Made by a program: the position numbers and the translations under genes | Notes under the pieces: model-generated | Database searches by the model: none | Told to the model about the DNA's origin: nothing | Seen by the model: only the letters and a program-made list of their open reading frames with translations | Assembly: GCF_015477355.1 (NCBI RefSeq) | Contig: NZ_JADLRJ010000001.1 | Coordinates: 1,178,001-1,242,000 of the forward strand | From: Nocardia blacklockiae | GTDB taxonomy: Bacteria > Actinomycetota > Actinomycetes > Mycobacteriales > Mycobacteriaceae | DNA: 64,000 bases | Direction: 5' to 3' | Shown here: in pieces, positions 33,792 to 43,281 of the stretch | Position numbering within the stretch: the stretch's first letter is position 1 | Layout: each line of letters begins with the position of its first letter

Positions 33792-35774
33792 TCACGACAG
33801 CGCCACCACGGCCTCACCGCCGTCGGCGACGGGTAGCGGCCAGCGCTCGGCTCGGTCCAGCGGCGTCAGGTCGATAGCGCGCAGCTGCTCGCACACCGCG
33901 GCGCGGTAGGTGGTCGCGAAAAGGGCGTCCGGATGCAGGGCGGCGGCCTCGGCGAGCCAGCCGCTGGCCTGCCGGAGCACCTCGCTGGTGTCGATGTCGC
34001 CGTCGAGCAGCAGGCTGCCGTATTCGGGCGCGACGGCCATCGCCGAACCGAGGTGTTGCAGGCAGCGCGCCACGCCGAGCCGGTGATTCAGTTCGTCGTA
34101 GCGGGTCAGCGCCACCTGCCAGAACCGCAGCGCCCGCCGCGGCTCGCCGCGCACCCACCACAGCACGCCCATCATCTCGAAGGTGTGCGCGCGGCCCGAG
34201 GGATCGCGGCCGCCGCGGGTCAGCGACTCGGCCAGTTCGAGACGATTGCGCGCGGCCACCAGGCGGCCCTGCCGCAGATGCACGACCGCGAGATCGATGA
34301 GCGCGCACACCTCGCCCGCGACATCCGCGCGCGGCAGCCACCACCACGCCTTCTCCAGTTGGTCGACGACCTCGGCGAGCCCGGGGCGGCTCTGTTCGTC
34401 AACCGAAAGGTCTTGGTGCGCTTTGCGTTTCGGCCCGAGGCGGGCGGCGATCCAGTGTTCGGCCGCCTCGAGACGGCGTTCGACCGCGCTTTCCGGCACC
34501 CGCGCCGGTTCGGCCTCCTCCGGATGTTCGAGCCGCCGCAACGCGAGCCGGTGCGCGCGGCGGGCCTGGAGGCTGGTCGAGTAGCGGCGCGGCCGATAGC
34601 GCCGCACCGGCCGGCCGGGGTCGCCGGCGCGGATCCGGGCCAGCGCCCGCAGTTCGGGGTGGGTGTCGCCGAGCGGCGAATCCAGCACGGCGCGTACCGC
34701 GGCGGCGACGCCGTCGGTGTGCTCCGGCCAGCCGTTGTCGGCGTACCAGAGGTCCAGCGCGTCGGCGATGCGGGCCAGCGCGCCGACGTCGACCGTCGCG
34801 CGTAGGTCGTCCGGCAGGCCGCACTTTTCGGAGGCACCGGAAGCCGTTGCGTCGGTGGCGGTTTCGGGGGCGCAGGCCCGCACCAGTTCAGCCAGACGCG
34901 GCCACTCGTCGGTGAACCAGCGGCGCGCGCCGGTGCCGAGACGAGCCGAGTCGAGGGCGATCACCCAGCGCTGGACTCGGTCGGCGTAGTGCCGCAGCAG
35001 TGCCGGGACCATCGCCTGCCGCGCGGCGCGCCGCCAGACTCGTTCGGCCGCAGTGGGTTCCGGATGGTCGTGCGGTACGTCGGCGACGCGGAAGACGTCC
35101 GCGGTGCGGCGGGTCGCCTCCGCGGCGGCGGGCTCCGCGCGGCGGCGCAGCGCGGCGAAGCGGTCGTCGGTGCGGTGCACGAGAATGTCGTGGGCCATCA
35201 GCCGCCGGATCACCGCGTCCGCGGTGGGCCGGTCGTCCTCGGCGCGGCGGCGGTCCGCGGGCAGCAGGTCCGCCGCCGCCAGCATCGCGCCGACCACGTC
35301 GTAGAGGGCCGCGGATTCGTAGTCGGGCAGCGATAATTCGCGGAGCGCGGCCGCGACGACGACGTCCTCGAAGGTCAGCGACGGCCGCTGTCCCGGCCCG
35401 CGGAACGGCATCGGCTCGAGGCGCAGCGGGACCGGTGTCGCCGGTTCCACCAGCGTCGCGGTCAGATCCAGTTCCCGTGCGCGCCGAACCCGTTCGCGCA
35501 TCTCGGCGACCCGGCTCCAGACCAGGTAGAGCGCCGCCAGCACGACGACGGCCACGACGATCCAGCGCAGCGCGCCGACGACGCGCGTCACCACCTCGTT
35601 CTCGCCGACCGCGCCCTCGAGCAGCTTGGCGACCACCTCGAGCATGATCGAGGACGCCACCACCCACGCGCTGCCCAGCAAGCCCTGCCAGACCGAGGAT
35701 TTCGGCGTCGCGATCAGCGTCTCCACGGGTTCGGGCGGCGGCTGCCGCCGCGGCTCGCCGTGCGGTTCGGTCAT
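33792..35774 (-). CDS. Membrane-anchored helical (TPR-like) protein of unknown function
   Basis: A 660-residue protein starting at ATG 35774, overlapping the permease stop (ATGA). Two N-terminal hydrophobic segments (about residues 30-48 and 68-88) lead into a long soluble part. The last third reads as consecutive amphipathic helix pairs (GEVCALIDLAVVHLRQGRLVAARNRLELAES, RALRFWQVALTRYDELNHRLGVARCLQHLGSAMA), typical of TPR superhelices. I do not recognise a catalytic motif. Coupling to an ABC permease and binding protein suggests a signalling or scaffolding accessory for that transporter. The family is not one I can name. Confidence 0.6.
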   Translation of the reverse strand: MTEPHGEPRRQPPPEPVETLIATPKSSVWQGLLGSAWVVASSIMLEVVAKLLEGAVGENEVVTRVVGALRWIVVAVVVLAALYLVWSRVAEMRERVRRARELDLTATLVEPATPVPLRLEPMPFRGPGQRPSLTFEDVVVAAALRELSLPDYESAALYDVVGAMLAAADLLPADRRRAEDDRPTADAVIRRLMAHDILVHRTDDRFAALRRRAEPAAAEATRRTADVFRVADVPHDHPEPTAAERVWRRAARQAMVPALLRHYADRVQRWVIALDSARLGTGARRWFTDEWPRLAELVRACAPETATDATASGASEKCGLPDDLRATVDVGALARIADALDLWYADNGWPEHTDGVAAAVRAVLDSPLGDTHPELRALARIRAGDPGRPVRRYRPRRYSTSLQARRAHRLALRRLEHPEEAEPARVPESAVERRLEAAEHWIAARLGPKRKAHQDLSVDEQSRPGLAEVVDQLEKAWWWLPRADVAGEVCALIDLAVVHLRQGRLVAARNRLELAESLTRGGRDPSGRAHTFEMMGVLWWVRGEPRRALRFWQVALTRYDELNHRLGVARCLQHLGSAMAVAPEYGSLLLDGDIDTSEVLRQASGWLAEAAALHPDALFATTYRAAVCEQLRAIDLTPLDRAERWPLPVADGGEAVVALS

Positions 35775-37873
35775 CGCAGCACCCCGCCGGTGAGGCCGGG
35801 CACGAGGAATCGCCGCCAGGTGGCCAGCAGGAGCAGGGTGGGCGGCACGGCCGCCAGCAGCGCGCCCGCCGCGAGGTGGCTCGCGTTCTCGTTGAACTGC
35901 CGCGCCTCGCCCCACAGCAGCAGCGACCACGGGCTCACATCCGAGCCGCTGACCAGCAGGCCGACGAAGAAGTCGTTCCACACCTGCACCAGCTCCAGCA
36001 CCGCCACCGCGCCCAGCGCCGGGCGCGCGGTGACCATCGCCCGCCACACCACCGTCCACGGCCCGACCAGCCCGTACAGGGCGTCGGCGGCCGCGCTGTC
36101 CGGGGGCGCCACCAGCGCGCCGCGCAGGATCAGCACCGCGATGGGCAGCCCGATCGCGGCGTGCACGACGATCAGCGCGGACACCGAAGACGCACTGAGA
36201 CCGGAGTATTCGATGACCCGGCGGATCGGCCCGGCGTACATCTGCGCGGGCAGCACCGTGAACACCACCAGGAAGACCACCGCCACCTTCGACAGCACAC
36301 TGTCCGACCGCAGGGCCGCCAGGTGGTGTGCGACCGGGATGGCCGCCGCCAGCACCAGCAGCGTCGCCCACAGCGCGACCCACCCCGTGTTCGCCATGCC
36401 TTGCAGCAGTTCGGTGTCGCGCCACACCGCGCCGGCGCCGTTGAAGCCGGGGCCGTCCGCGCCGGTCCACCCGAACACCGCCAGGGCGATCAGCGGCCAC
36501 ACCGCCAGCAGCGAGACCGCCGCGACCCGCAGCACGCCGAGCGCCACCGGCGGCACCCGCCGCAGCCCCGATACCTCGGCGGCCGTCCACCGCCGCGGCA
36601 CGGTCTCGCGGGCCGGCCGGCGCGCCCAGCCGGTGCGGTGGCGGCGCACATTCGTCTGCAGCACGTACGCGGCCAAGCCGACCAGCACCGCCAGCGGCAG
36701 CGAATAGGCCGCCGCCACACCGGGATCCAGGCCGTCGTCGCCGATCAGGCGCCACCAGTGCACGGTGGCGCTGTCGAGGGAGTACTGCAAGGACCCGGGC
36801 ACGGCGATCAGCACCACGTCGAACACCCGCGCCGCCGCCACCGCGACCACCAGGCCGAGCACCAGGAACACCGGCCGCACGAGAACGAAAAGCCTGCGCC
36901 GGGAAGGCAGTTCGGCGCGGCGCAGCGCCCACGACCGCCGCTGCCGCCGGGCCGCGAGCCAGGCGCGACGCAGCGTCCCGCTCCCGCCCATCCGCCGCAG
37001 CAGCGCATGCGCCGCGGCGAAACGCGGGAACGGGGACTCGCGACGGGGACCGCGCGCGGGCGGATCGCGGTGATACACGTAGTCCCGGCGCACCGGATCC
37101 GCCTCGATGGCCGCCACCGCGGCCCGGAACAGCGCGAACAGCACACCCAGCCAGCTCCACGCAAACACGGCGAGCAGCAGCCCGAACAGCCACAGCTGCT
37201 GGCCGAACACGCTGTCGAACGGCAACCGGCGCTGCGGGTACTCGAACACCAGCCGCAGCGCCACCCCCGCCGCGAACGCCGAGATCCCGAACGGCAGGAT
37301 CAGCGGCTGCCACGGCCACCACACCCGGCGCCCGAGCCGGGCGAATTCCAGTGCCGCGCCGAGGATTCCGGTGGCGCACAGCACCCACACCAAGGTGCGG
37401 GCGTAGGCGCCGCGGCCCTCCGCGCCGAGCGACACCGCGATCGCCCACCCGGCGAGCACCAGGGTCACCGCGGCGGCCAGCGCCAGCAGGGTGCGCGCGG
37501 CGGCGGCGCGAGACCCGTTGCGGGGCAAGAGGATATCGCGCAGCGGCAGCGCCGCCCGGTCTCCCCGCGACCGCCGCAGCTCGCGCCACAGCGTGCGCAT
37601 CCGATCGTCCGTGCGGCACACCGTGCGCAGCACCACCGCAGCCACGACGAACAGCGCGCAGGCCAGCACCATCCCCGGCCGCACCCGCGCCGCCGACCAC
37701 ACCGTCGTCGCCGCCGGGCCGACCAGCAGCACGGCCACCAGGGCCGCGGCCGGCAGCTGCAGCACCCACGGCACCCAGCGGCGCGGGTGGCTGCCGACGA
37801 CCAGCGGCCCGGCCATCCGCCGCGTCGCCAGCTCCAGGTCGAGTCCGTTGGCGTAGAGCCGATGCGCGGGCAT
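35771..37873 (-). CDS. Fused two-module carbohydrate-type ABC permease
   Basis: A 700-residue membrane protein starting at ATG 37873 (the overlapping GTG 37876 is possible). About 14 hydrophobic segments are visible. The C-terminal half is MalG-like: LLQGMANTGWVALWATLLVLAAAIPVAHHLA, coupling loop PPDSAAADALYGLVGPWTVVWRAMV, then WNDFFVGLLVSGSDVSPWSLLLWG. The N-terminal half ends in a MalF-like tail (ARVFDVVLIAVPGSLQYSLDSATVHWWRLI) but shows no good coupling loop and contains a long basic loop. The two permease halves, normally separate genes, thus seem fused, with the first degenerate. No ATPase gene is adjacent. Confidence 0.65.
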   Translation of the reverse strand: MPAHRLYANGLDLELATRRMAGPLVVGSHPRRWVPWVLQLPAAALVAVLLVGPAATTVWSAARVRPGMVLACALFVVAAVVLRTVCRTDDRMRTLWRELRRSRGDRAALPLRDILLPRNGSRAAAARTLLALAAAVTLVLAGWAIAVSLGAEGRGAYARTLVWVLCATGILGAALEFARLGRRVWWPWQPLILPFGISAFAAGVALRLVFEYPQRRLPFDSVFGQQLWLFGLLLAVFAWSWLGVLFALFRAAVAAIEADPVRRDYVYHRDPPARGPRRESPFPRFAAAHALLRRMGGSGTLRRAWLAARRQRRSWALRRAELPSRRRLFVLVRPVFLVLGLVVAVAAARVFDVVLIAVPGSLQYSLDSATVHWWRLIGDDGLDPGVAAAYSLPLAVLVGLAAYVLQTNVRRHRTGWARRPARETVPRRWTAAEVSGLRRVPPVALGVLRVAAVSLLAVWPLIALAVFGWTGADGPGFNGAGAVWRDTELLQGMANTGWVALWATLLVLAAAIPVAHHLAALRSDSVLSKVAVVFLVVFTVLPAQMYAGPIRRVIEYSGLSASSVSALIVVHAAIGLPIAVLILRGALVAPPDSAAADALYGLVGPWTVVWRAMVTARPALGAVAVLELVQVWNDFFVGLLVSGSDVSPWSLLLWGEARQFNENASHLAAGALLAAVPPTLLLLATWRRFLVPGLTGGVLR

Positions 37874-39168
37874 CACGACCTCCGCTCGAACGCGTCGAGC
37901 GCGGCGACGGCACGGCCGACCGCGGCGTCCAGCCGGTCGAGGCGGCCGTCGCCGACCGACACCAGGAAATCGGTGAGCACCCGCCACAGCCCGTTGCGCT
38001 GCCCGGCCTCGCCGATCAGGTCGGCCAGGTCGAAATCGGTCCACGAGTTCAGCTGCGCGGCAACCGCTTCCGGCATGTGCGGGTAGGCGGGCGGGGTGCG
38101 CAGGCTGGGCGGGAGGAAGCCGCCGAAGCTGTCGATCCACGGTTGCGCGGCGGCGGGGTCGGCCAGCTTCGCCACGGCGGAGTCGACGGCCGGCCGGGGA
38201 TCGCCCGTGATCACCAGGACGTCGCCGCCGCCGATCCGCGGCTGAAAACCGCTCGCGCCCGCGGGGAATCGCGTGACCCCGACCGCATCGTCGGGCCGGT
38301 GCGCGCGGCGCAGGCTGCTGCGCACGATCGCCTCGGCGAAATCGGGGGCCACCACGATCGCCGCGTCGCGCAGTTCGAACACCTGCCGCACCGCGTCGGG
38401 GTACTGCCGGGTGAGCGCGCCGGGAACGCCGCCCGGGAAGGCGTCCGGCTGGCCCCACAGCTCGCCCAGGCGGAACAGCGCCGCGCGCACTTCGTCGACT
38501 TTCCAATCCCGTCGCAACCCGGCGGCCTCGGCATCGGCGAGTTTACGGTAGCCCTCGGGAGATTCGGCGTACAGCATGTCGGCGAACATGTCCGCCAGCA
38601 CCCAGCCGTCGGCGGCCCCGAGCGCCAGGGGACGGCGTCCGCGGCTCGCCAGTTCACGCAGGCGGTCCGGCCATTCGGCCAGTATCCAGTCCTGCGGGTC
38701 GTCGCGCGGGCCGTCACCGCCGAAGGCGTACCGGTCGTACCAGACCAGCGACTTGTTCGCCGATTTGAACGGGACCGCGTACGGGATTCCGTTCTCCCAC
38801 AGCAGAGTTCGCCACACATCGGGATATCGGGGCCCGGCCGCGTCGGTCCACAGCGCCGCCGGGACCGGCCGCAGCCCCTTGCCCGCCAGCTCGCGGACCC
38901 GGCCGACGTGCGGAAGCATCACCAGATCCGGCTTCGTGCGGCCGCGGGCCGCCAGCGCGGTATCGATGTCGTCGCCGAGCGGCAGCACGTCCACCGTGCC
39001 GTCCAGGCCCGCGCCGCGCAGCACGGCACGGAAGGCCGCGAGCTCGGATCCGCTCCAGGGCACCGCGATTCGCACCGCGTCCGCATCGCCCAGCAGCACG
39101 CCCGGTGCGCAGCCCGCCAGCACCGGGGCGAGCAGGCCCGCCTGGAGTACCGCTCGTCGCCTCACCAT
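37873..39168 (-). CDS. Extracellular solute-binding lipoprotein, sugar (family 1)-like
   Basis: A 431-residue protein. The signal region MVRRRAVLQAGLLAPVLAGC has a lipobox (L-A-G-C) preceded by R-R-R, so a Tat-type lipoprotein signal is possible. The body has the family-1 layout (DLVMLPHVGRVRELAGKGLRPV, YAVPFKSANKSLVWYDRYAF, NSWTDFDLADLIGEAGQR). It should deliver a carbohydrate or polyol to the fused permease with which it overlaps (TGATG). Gene order is binding protein, permease, TPR-like protein; the missing ATPase may be supplied by a shared MsiK-type protein. Confidence 0.78.
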   Translation of the reverse strand: MVRRRAVLQAGLLAPVLAGCAPGVLLGDADAVRIAVPWSGSELAAFRAVLRGAGLDGTVDVLPLGDDIDTALAARGRTKPDLVMLPHVGRVRELAGKGLRPVPAALWTDAAGPRYPDVWRTLLWENGIPYAVPFKSANKSLVWYDRYAFGGDGPRDDPQDWILAEWPDRLRELASRGRRPLALGAADGWVLADMFADMLYAESPEGYRKLADAEAAGLRRDWKVDEVRAALFRLGELWGQPDAFPGGVPGALTRQYPDAVRQVFELRDAAIVVAPDFAEAIVRSSLRRAHRPDDAVGVTRFPAGASGFQPRIGGGDVLVITGDPRPAVDSAVAKLADPAAAQPWIDSFGGFLPPSLRTPPAYPHMPEAVAAQLNSWTDFDLADLIGEAGQRNGLWRVLTDFLVSVGDGRLDRLDAAVGRAVAALDAFERRS

Positions 39169-39268
39169 CGTCCCCCCGGGTACCGCGTCGTTGCAGTCGG
39201 ATCGAGTCAGCTCCTGGGGCCGGTGTCACGCACCGGCCACCCGGAACATCGTCGTCTCCGCCGCGCCG

Positions 39269-40546
39269 TTAACGGCCCTGCGGATACTCCGGCGGCTGCC
39301 ACGGCCGGTTCTCGCCCGTGCCGGGCTGGTAGGGCTGCTGGGTCGGCTGCGGCTGCGGCGCGGCCGGCTGCTCGGGCTGATAGGCCGACCGGCCGCCGCC
39401 GATCGCCCCGGGCGACGGCACACCGCGCGAGGGCACCTGCGGCACCGGCGATTCCACCGGGGTGGCCGCGGCGGCCTCGGCGGCGCGCACGGCCCGCTCC
39501 GCGGCCGGGTCGGTCTTCACGTCGAACCAGTCGGCGACCTCGTCGGAGTCGTCCTCCGGGCGCGGGCCGGGCTCCCCGTCGGGGGACGGCTCGTAGCGGA
39601 ACACGCCGTCCTCGCCCTGGCTGCCGAAATTGCGCGCGAACCCCTCGAGGGCCTTGCCGAAATCGCTGGGCACCATCCAGACCTTGTTCGCGTCGCCCTT
39701 GGCGACCAGCGGCAGGGTCTGCATGTACTGGTAGGCAAGCAGTTCCGGGGTGGGCTTGCCGGATTTGATTGCCGCGAAGACCTTCTCGATCGCCTTCGCT
39801 TGGCCCTGCGCCTGCAGGTAGGCGGCGGCGCGCTCACCCTGGGCGCGCAGGATGCGGCTCTGCCGGTCACCCTCCGCGCCCAGGATGGCCGACTGCTTGG
39901 AACCCTCGGCCGCCAGGATCTGCGCCTGCTTGGCGCCCTCGGCGGACTTGATCTGGGCCTCCCGGTTACCTTCCGCGGTGAGGATCATCGCGCGCTTCTC
40001 GCGGTCGGCCTTCATCTGCTTCTCCATCGACTCCTGGATCGACGGCGGCGGATCGATGGCCTTCAGCTCCACGCGCGCCACCCGCAGGCCCCAGCGTCCG
40101 GTGGCCTCGTCGAGCACGCCGCGCAGCTGCGAGTTGATCTGGTCGCGGGAGGTCAGGGTCTCCTCCAGGGTCATGCCGCCGACCACGTTGCGCAGCGTGG
40201 TGATGGTCAGCTGCTCGACCGCGGCGATGTAGTTGCTGATCTCGTAGACCGCCGCCTGCGGGCTGGTGACCTGGAAGTACACCACCGAGTCGATCTGGAC
40301 GGTCAGGTTGTCCTGGGTGATGACCGGCTGCGGCGGGAAGGAGACGACGCGCTCGCGCAGGTCCACCTTCGCGCGGACGCGGTCGGCGAAGGGCACCAGG
40401 AACGTCAGCTGGCCGGAGACCGTGCGGGAGTACCGGCCCAATCTCTCGATGACGGCGGCCTCCGCCTGCGGCACCAGCGCGATCGACTTGAACACCACGA
40501 CCACGACCAGCAGGACGAGGACGACGGCGACGATCAGTACAGCCAT
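39269..40546 (-). CDS. SPFH/Band 7 (stomatin-like) membrane protein
   Basis: A 425-residue protein starting at ATG 40546, fused to the NfeD stop as TAATG. One N-terminal helix (residues 1-20) is followed by the PHB domain (about 22-200: ERLGRYSRTVSGQLTFLVPFADRV...SRDQINSQLRGVLDEATGRWGLRV). A helical coiled segment with repeated AEG(S/A/N)KQ units (about 195-260) and a Pro/Gln-rich tail follow. It matches Rv1488 of M. tuberculosis. Such proteins form ring-like membrane assemblies and often chaperone or sequester membrane proteins. Confidence 0.92.
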   Translation of the reverse strand: MAVLIVAVVLVLLVVVVVFKSIALVPQAEAAVIERLGRYSRTVSGQLTFLVPFADRVRAKVDLRERVVSFPPQPVITQDNLTVQIDSVVYFQVTSPQAAVYEISNYIAAVEQLTITTLRNVVGGMTLEETLTSRDQINSQLRGVLDEATGRWGLRVARVELKAIDPPPSIQESMEKQMKADREKRAMILTAEGNREAQIKSAEGAKQAQILAAEGSKQSAILGAEGDRQSRILRAQGERAAAYLQAQGQAKAIEKVFAAIKSGKPTPELLAYQYMQTLPLVAKGDANKVWMVPSDFGKALEGFARNFGSQGEDGVFRYEPSPDGEPGPRPEDDSDEVADWFDVKTDPAAERAVRAAEAAAATPVESPVPQVPSRGVPSPGAIGGGRSAYQPEQPAAPQPQPTQQPYQPGTGENRPWQPPEYPQGR

Positions 40547-40977
40547 TAAGGCCCCTTCCACACGACGGCGTGCGCGCCGTCGATCTTCATGACGTAGACG
40601 GTTTCACCCTCGGCGTACTCCTCGCCCGGGTCGAGCGGGCGCGCGCTCCACACCTCGCCGCCGATCTTGACCTGCCCCGTGTGCTCGTTCACCGGCGCGA
40701 GCACGCGCGCGGTCTTGCCCGGCAGGGCGTCCACGTTCGTCGGGGTGGGCGGTGGAGTCGCGAAGCGCCGCAACAGCATCGGACGCACCAGCAGGACCAG
40801 GGCCAGCGAGCTGATGCCGAACACCACGGCATCGACGATCAGCGAGGTGTGTGCCAGCCCGGACACGCCCGCCGTCGCGAGCGCGGCGGCGCCCAGCATG
40901 AGCAGCGTGAAATCACCGGTGAGCATTTCGGCCGCCGCGAGCAGGATCCCCGCGACCAGCCACACTATTGCGGCCAC
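40546..40977 (-). CDS. NfeD-family membrane protein
   Basis: A 143-residue protein. About three hydrophobic segments (residues 3-20, 24-40, 47-68) precede a C-terminal OB-fold (NVDALPGKTARVLAPVNEHTGQVKIGGEVWSARPL). It is the short NfeD form (no protease domain) and is translationally coupled to the SPFH gene by TAATG. The order NfeD then SPFH matches Rv1487-Rv1488. It probably assembles with the SPFH protein in the membrane. Confidence 0.92.
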   Translation of the reverse strand: MAAIVWLVAGILLAAAEMLTGDFTLLMLGAAALATAGVSGLAHTSLIVDAVVFGISSLALVLLVRPMLLRRFATPPPTPTNVDALPGKTARVLAPVNEHTGQVKIGGEVWSARPLDPGEEYAEGETVYVMKIDGAHAVVWKGP

Positions 40978-41165
40978 GTCCTCACTCTAGTGGGCGCCAC
41001 CGCGCGATGAGGGATACACACGCAACATCCGGCCGGGCGAGTTGCGCCGGTAGCCGGGGAACCGCGGGGCTTCGCAACGGAATCGGCACCCGACCGGTAC
41101 GGTGTTGTGATCCGCCTCGGCCCGTCGCCGCCGGGAAGCGAACCATCCCAGGTATTTTCGAGCGC

Positions 41166-41993
41166 GTGAGTGCGCGGAACTACGGGGACATCTTCGGCGG
41201 GCACCCCCGCAAGGAGAAGCGGGCGGTGCCGCGGGTCGCGGCCGAGCGGGACCTCGTCGTCGAGGACGCCGCGTCCGGATTCTGCGGTGCCGTGGTCGGA
41301 TTCGACCGCAGCTACGACGGCGAGTTCGTGAAACTCGAGGACCGGCACGGAAAAGTGCGGCTGTTCGCGTTGCGCGAGGCCGCCTTCCTCATCGACGGCG
41401 AGCCGGTGACGCTTATCCGCCCGGCGGCCGCGGCCCCGGCCCGGCCGACGCGCTCGGCGTCGGGATCCACCCGCGTCGAGGGTCTGCGGGCGCGGGTGGC
41501 GCGGACGAGCCGGATCTGGGTCGAGGGCGTGCACGACGCCGCGTTGGTCGAGCGGGTGTGGGGGCACGACCTGCGCGTCGAGGGCGTGGTGGTCGAGCAT
41601 CTCGAGGGCCTGGACAACCTGGCCGAGCGGCTGGCCGAGTTCGAGCCGGGGCCGGGCCGCCGCGTGGGCGTGCTCGTGGACCACCTCGTCACCGGGTCCA
41701 AGGAGACCGGCCTGACCACCGGGCTCGGGCCGCACGTGCTCGTCACCGGACATCCGTTCATCGATGTCTGGCAGGCCGTGCGGCCCGCCGCCGTGGGGAT
41801 CCGGGCCTGGCCCGAGGTGCCGCGCGGCGAGGACTGGAAGACCGGCGTGTGCCGCCGCCTGGGGTGGGGCACACCCCAGGACGGCTGGCGCCGGGTCTAC
41901 AACGCCGTCGACACCTTCCGCGATCTGGAGGCGCCCCTGATCGGCGCGGTCGAACGCCTCATCGACTTCGTCACCGAACCCGGCGCGGCGTGA
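41166..41993 (+). CDS. DUF3097 protein
   Basis: A 275-residue soluble protein starting at GTG 41166 (the frame opens at 40968 without coding character). The family's conserved core is clear: RIWVEGVHDAALVERVWGHDLR followed by EGVVVEHLEGLDNL and VLVDHLVTGSKET. The acidic E-G-x-H-D...D-H pattern recalls a TOPRIM-like metal centre, an inference not an established function. It is divergent from NfeD, as Rv1486c is from Rv1487 in M. tuberculosis. Function unknown. Confidence 0.85.
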   Translation: MSARNYGDIFGGHPRKEKRAVPRVAAERDLVVEDAASGFCGAVVGFDRSYDGEFVKLEDRHGKVRLFALREAAFLIDGEPVTLIRPAAAAPARPTRSASGSTRVEGLRARVARTSRIWVEGVHDAALVERVWGHDLRVEGVVVEHLEGLDNLAERLAEFEPGPGRRVGVLVDHLVTGSKETGLTTGLGPHVLVTGHPFIDVWQAVRPAAVGIRAWPEVPRGEDWKTGVCRRLGWGTPQDGWRRVYNAVDTFRDLEAPLIGAVERLIDFVTEPGAA

Positions 41994-42005
41994 CCGGCCG
42001 CCCGC

Positions 42006-42380
42006 TCACGCCGGGGCGGGGGTGAACACCATGAAGCGGTTGCCGTCGGCGTCGAGCAGGTGGGCGAAGGTGAGGCCGTCGGGGGTGGTGACGGCCGGGA
42101 CGAGAACCTTGGCGCCGAGGTCGAGCGCGCGGGTGGTGGTGGCCGCCACGTCGCGCACGACCACGCAGAACACGGCGTGGGGCGTGTCGGACTCGTCCAG
42201 GTGGGCGATGCCGCCGCTGGGGATCCGCGAGTCGGCGTAGCTCACCAGGTCGTAGCCCTCGCCGCTGCCCGGGTCGGTGCGGAAGGTCCAGCCGAACAGC
42301 TCGCCGTAGAAGCGCTGGGCGGCGGCCGGGTCGGCGGTGCCCACCTGGAACCAGGCCACGGTGTCGAAAGCGGGGGTCAT
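42006..42380 (-). CDS. VOC (glyoxalase/bleomycin-resistance-fold) protein
   Basis: A 124-residue protein starting at ATG 42380 after AGAGGAGA. One pair of beta-alpha-beta-beta-beta modules: VAWFQVGTADPAAAQRFYGELFGWTF and HAVFCVVVRDVAATTTRALDLGAKV...HLLDADGNRFMVF. The predicted metal positions at strand starts are only partly conserved. It could be a small-molecule-binding resistance protein or a lyase; the substrate is unknown. Downstream of the WYL regulator on the same strand (73-nt gap), so it may be a target. Confidence 0.85.
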   Translation of the reverse strand: MTPAFDTVAWFQVGTADPAAAQRFYGELFGWTFRTDPGSGEGYDLVSYADSRIPSGGIAHLDESDTPHAVFCVVVRDVAATTTRALDLGAKVLVPAVTTPDGLTFAHLLDADGNRFMVFTPAPA

Positions 42381-42453
42381 GCTGTTGTCTCCTCTGGTCG
42401 GGCGCGGCCGGGGCGGCCGTGCCCGACCAGCGTCGGACACCGTGGCGACAACC

Positions 42454-43170
42454 CTATGTCGGTGTTTTCTCGAGAGTCAGCGTGCGCACCACGCGGTCCG
42501 GCGGCACGTCGCAGCGTTCGTAGGCGGGCCTGGTCACGGTGAGGAAATCGGTGAGTTCGGCGGCCCGGATCCGGTCCAGCCGGAACACCCGGCTCTCCTC
42601 CCGCAGCCGGCACCACCCGATCAGGTACCAGCCCTCGCCGCCGCACATCAGCGACGACGGTTCGACCGCGCGCGCCGAGACCGCGCCGAACCGGTCGACA
42701 TACGACATCTCGATCAACCGGCGGCGCTGCAGCGCCAGCTGGACCAGTCCGGCGAACGGGGCGCTGGGCGGCTCCCCCTCCGGCTCCACCACCCGCACCT
42801 GCGCCGCGAGTTCCCTTGCGGCACCGGCGGACTCGTCGGAGAGCGCGGCGAGGATCCGGGCCAGCGCGGTGCGGCCCGCGGCGTCGAACGGCGTGCCGCG
42901 CATGCGCTGCAGCGCCACCCCCACCGCGACCACCTCGGCCGGGGTGAAGTTCAACGGCGGCAACGACATCCGCTTGTCCAGGGCGTAGCCGCCGGTGCGG
43001 CCGACATCGGCGAGGATGGGCACCCCGGACTGCTGCAACGCCGCGATGTCGCGCTCGATGGTGCGCACGCTCACCTCGTACCGGGCCGCCAGCTCGCGCG
43101 CGCTGCGCCGCCGCGGGGCCACCGCCCGCAGGTCCTCCACCAGTGCGTACAGTCGATCGGTGCGGTTCAT
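42454..43170 (-). CDS. WYL-domain transcriptional regulator (DeoR-type HTH)
   Basis: A 238-residue regulator. An N-terminal winged HTH (residues 3-60: RLYALVEDLRAVAPRRRSARELAARYEVSVRTIERDIAALQQSGVPI) is followed by the G-G-Y-A-L-D link and a WYL domain (about 135-215) with MSYVDRFG, GWYLIGWCRLREESRVFRLDRI. WYL domains bind ligands or nucleic acids. It is likely co-transcribed with the VOC gene. Confidence 0.9.
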   Translation of the reverse strand: MNRTDRLYALVEDLRAVAPRRRSARELAARYEVSVRTIERDIAALQQSGVPILADVGRTGGYALDKRMSLPPLNFTPAEVVAVGVALQRMRGTPFDAAGRTALARILAALSDESAGAARELAAQVRVVEPEGEPPSAPFAGLVQLALQRRRLIEMSYVDRFGAVSARAVEPSSLMCGGEGWYLIGWCRLREESRVFRLDRIRAAELTDFLTVTRPAYERCDVPPDRVVRTLTLEKTPT

Positions 43171-43281
43171 CGGCCCCTCCGGTCAGCTCGGCTGCGCGCA
43201 GCATAGCGACACCCACCGACAAACCCCCCGGACTCCGCCACACCCCGAGTGGCCAGGCTATTGCCCAGTTATGCTCGAAAC

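Noticed and set aside
33736-33800. Possible fluoride riboswitch before the crcB pair
   Set aside because: A GATGG string is present on the minus strand, but the rest of the crcB-motif architecture is absent and only 56 nt are available between genes.
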